Shown here piece by piece: positions 6,040 to 6,313 of a stretch of 6,313 nt of DNA; position 1 is the stretch's first letter; each line of letters opens with the position of its first letter. The stretch is from an uncultured Clostridium sp. GTDB taxonomy: Bacteria > Bacillota_A > Clostridia > TANB77 > CAG-508. The notes beneath the pieces are model-generated. The model did not search any database and was not told the DNA's origin. It saw nothing but the letters and a program-made list of their open reading frames with translations. A program made the translations under genes and the position numbers. The stretch lies in contig CANCZH010000086.1 of assembly GCA_947382445.1 (NCBI GenBank), forward strand, positions 1-6,313, written 5' to 3'.

Positions 6040-6313
6040 CTAATACATAAAAATATTCAATTCTTCCATTTCCATAATCTTAGCCATTGTAAAAACATCA
6101 CATTAAAATATTTACTAAAATTTATCAATGTAGCTCTATACTCTTCATCAATCTCTTTTAGTAAATTATTAAAATGTTCATTATGACGTACCTTCATAAC
6201 TTGAGGACTCTACGAGGCAATAAATTTGCAATAAAAAATACCATCCTTTTCAGAATGATATCTGTATAAATCTGTTCTATAAAGTTCGAACAGATTCGTT
6301 ATTGGAGCGGGTA
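6040..6313 (-). pseudogene. 3' end of a broken gene, cut by the window edge
   Basis: On the minus strand, coding-like sequence enters from the right edge as PAPITNLFELYRTDLYRYHS and continues for 33 codons to a TAG at 6210-6212. The same frame then stays open and protein-like for 50 codons (SPQVMKVRHNEHFNNLLKEI and beyond) to a TGA at 6057-6059. The last residues of that frame (LQWLRLWKWKN) look unnatural. Adding one T to the five-base A/T run at 6091-6095 would instead give MAKIMEMEELNIFMY and a stop at 6040-6042. No ribosome binding site precedes the internal ATG at about 6197, so the second piece is unlikely to be a gene of its own. I do not recognise the family. The 5' part lies outside the window. 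Confidence 0.5.

Noticed and set aside
6269..6296. Inverted repeat AATCTGTTC / GAACAGATT as a terminator or operator
   Set aside because: It lies inside the coding remnant at the right edge, its loop is 10 bases, and no T-run follows on either strand, so chance is likely.
6303..6313. TGGAGCGGGTA at the right edge looks like the 3' end (CCCGCTCCA) of a minus-strand tRNA-Gly and thus an integration site
   Set aside because: Minus-strand translation across this stretch gives a coherent protein (PAPITNLFELYRTDL and on) that continues well past it, and only 11 bases are available. A coding explanation is better.

Overview
The window is about 6.3 kb of very AT-rich DNA. The codon choice (A/T-ending), strong AGGAG-type ribosome binding sites and near-consensus sigma-A-like promoters with 17-bp spacers suggest a low-GC Bacillota, probably a gut Clostridia-like organism; this is an inference from style, not from a marker gene. 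Every tryptophan codon in the intact genes is TGG, and TGA appears as a terminal stop, so the standard bacterial code (table 11) fits.

Left part (1-1620): a divergent gene pair. A Ppx/GppA-like ASKHA-fold protein is on the minus strand and a small ASCH-domain (PUA-like fold) protein is on the plus strand. They are driven from two back-to-back promoters whose -35 boxes are 11 bp apart. The ASCH gene ends at a perfect 16-bp-stem terminator that works in both directions. The first 77 bases hold only a short palindrome and may be the edge of a mobile element.

Middle (1636-4430): a minus-strand radical SAM protein related to the MiaB/RimO methylthiotransferases. It keeps the CX3CX2C cluster motif but appears to have lost most of the auxiliary-cluster cysteines, and its base composition is clearly richer in G+C than everything around it, which points to separate acquisition. 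Divergent from it on the plus strand lies a broken MFS-type membrane transporter. One frame is interrupted by a TGA where a Trp is expected, and later shifted by one extra A in an A-run. Repairing both lesions by eye gives one continuous protein of about 393 residues.

Right part (4430-6313): a minus-strand two-gene operon of unrecognised, highly charged, soluble proteins (273 and 150 aa). It has a clear promoter upstream and a hairpin with a T-run downstream. At the right edge is the 3' end of another minus-strand gene, broken by an in-frame TAG and probably a frameshift.

The genes do not form one obvious pathway. The layout is a series of small independent units separated by divergent promoters and terminators, with two decayed genes and one compositionally foreign gene, which is typical of an accessory region with turnover. 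I see no rRNA, complete tRNA, CRISPR array or clear complete insertion sequence.
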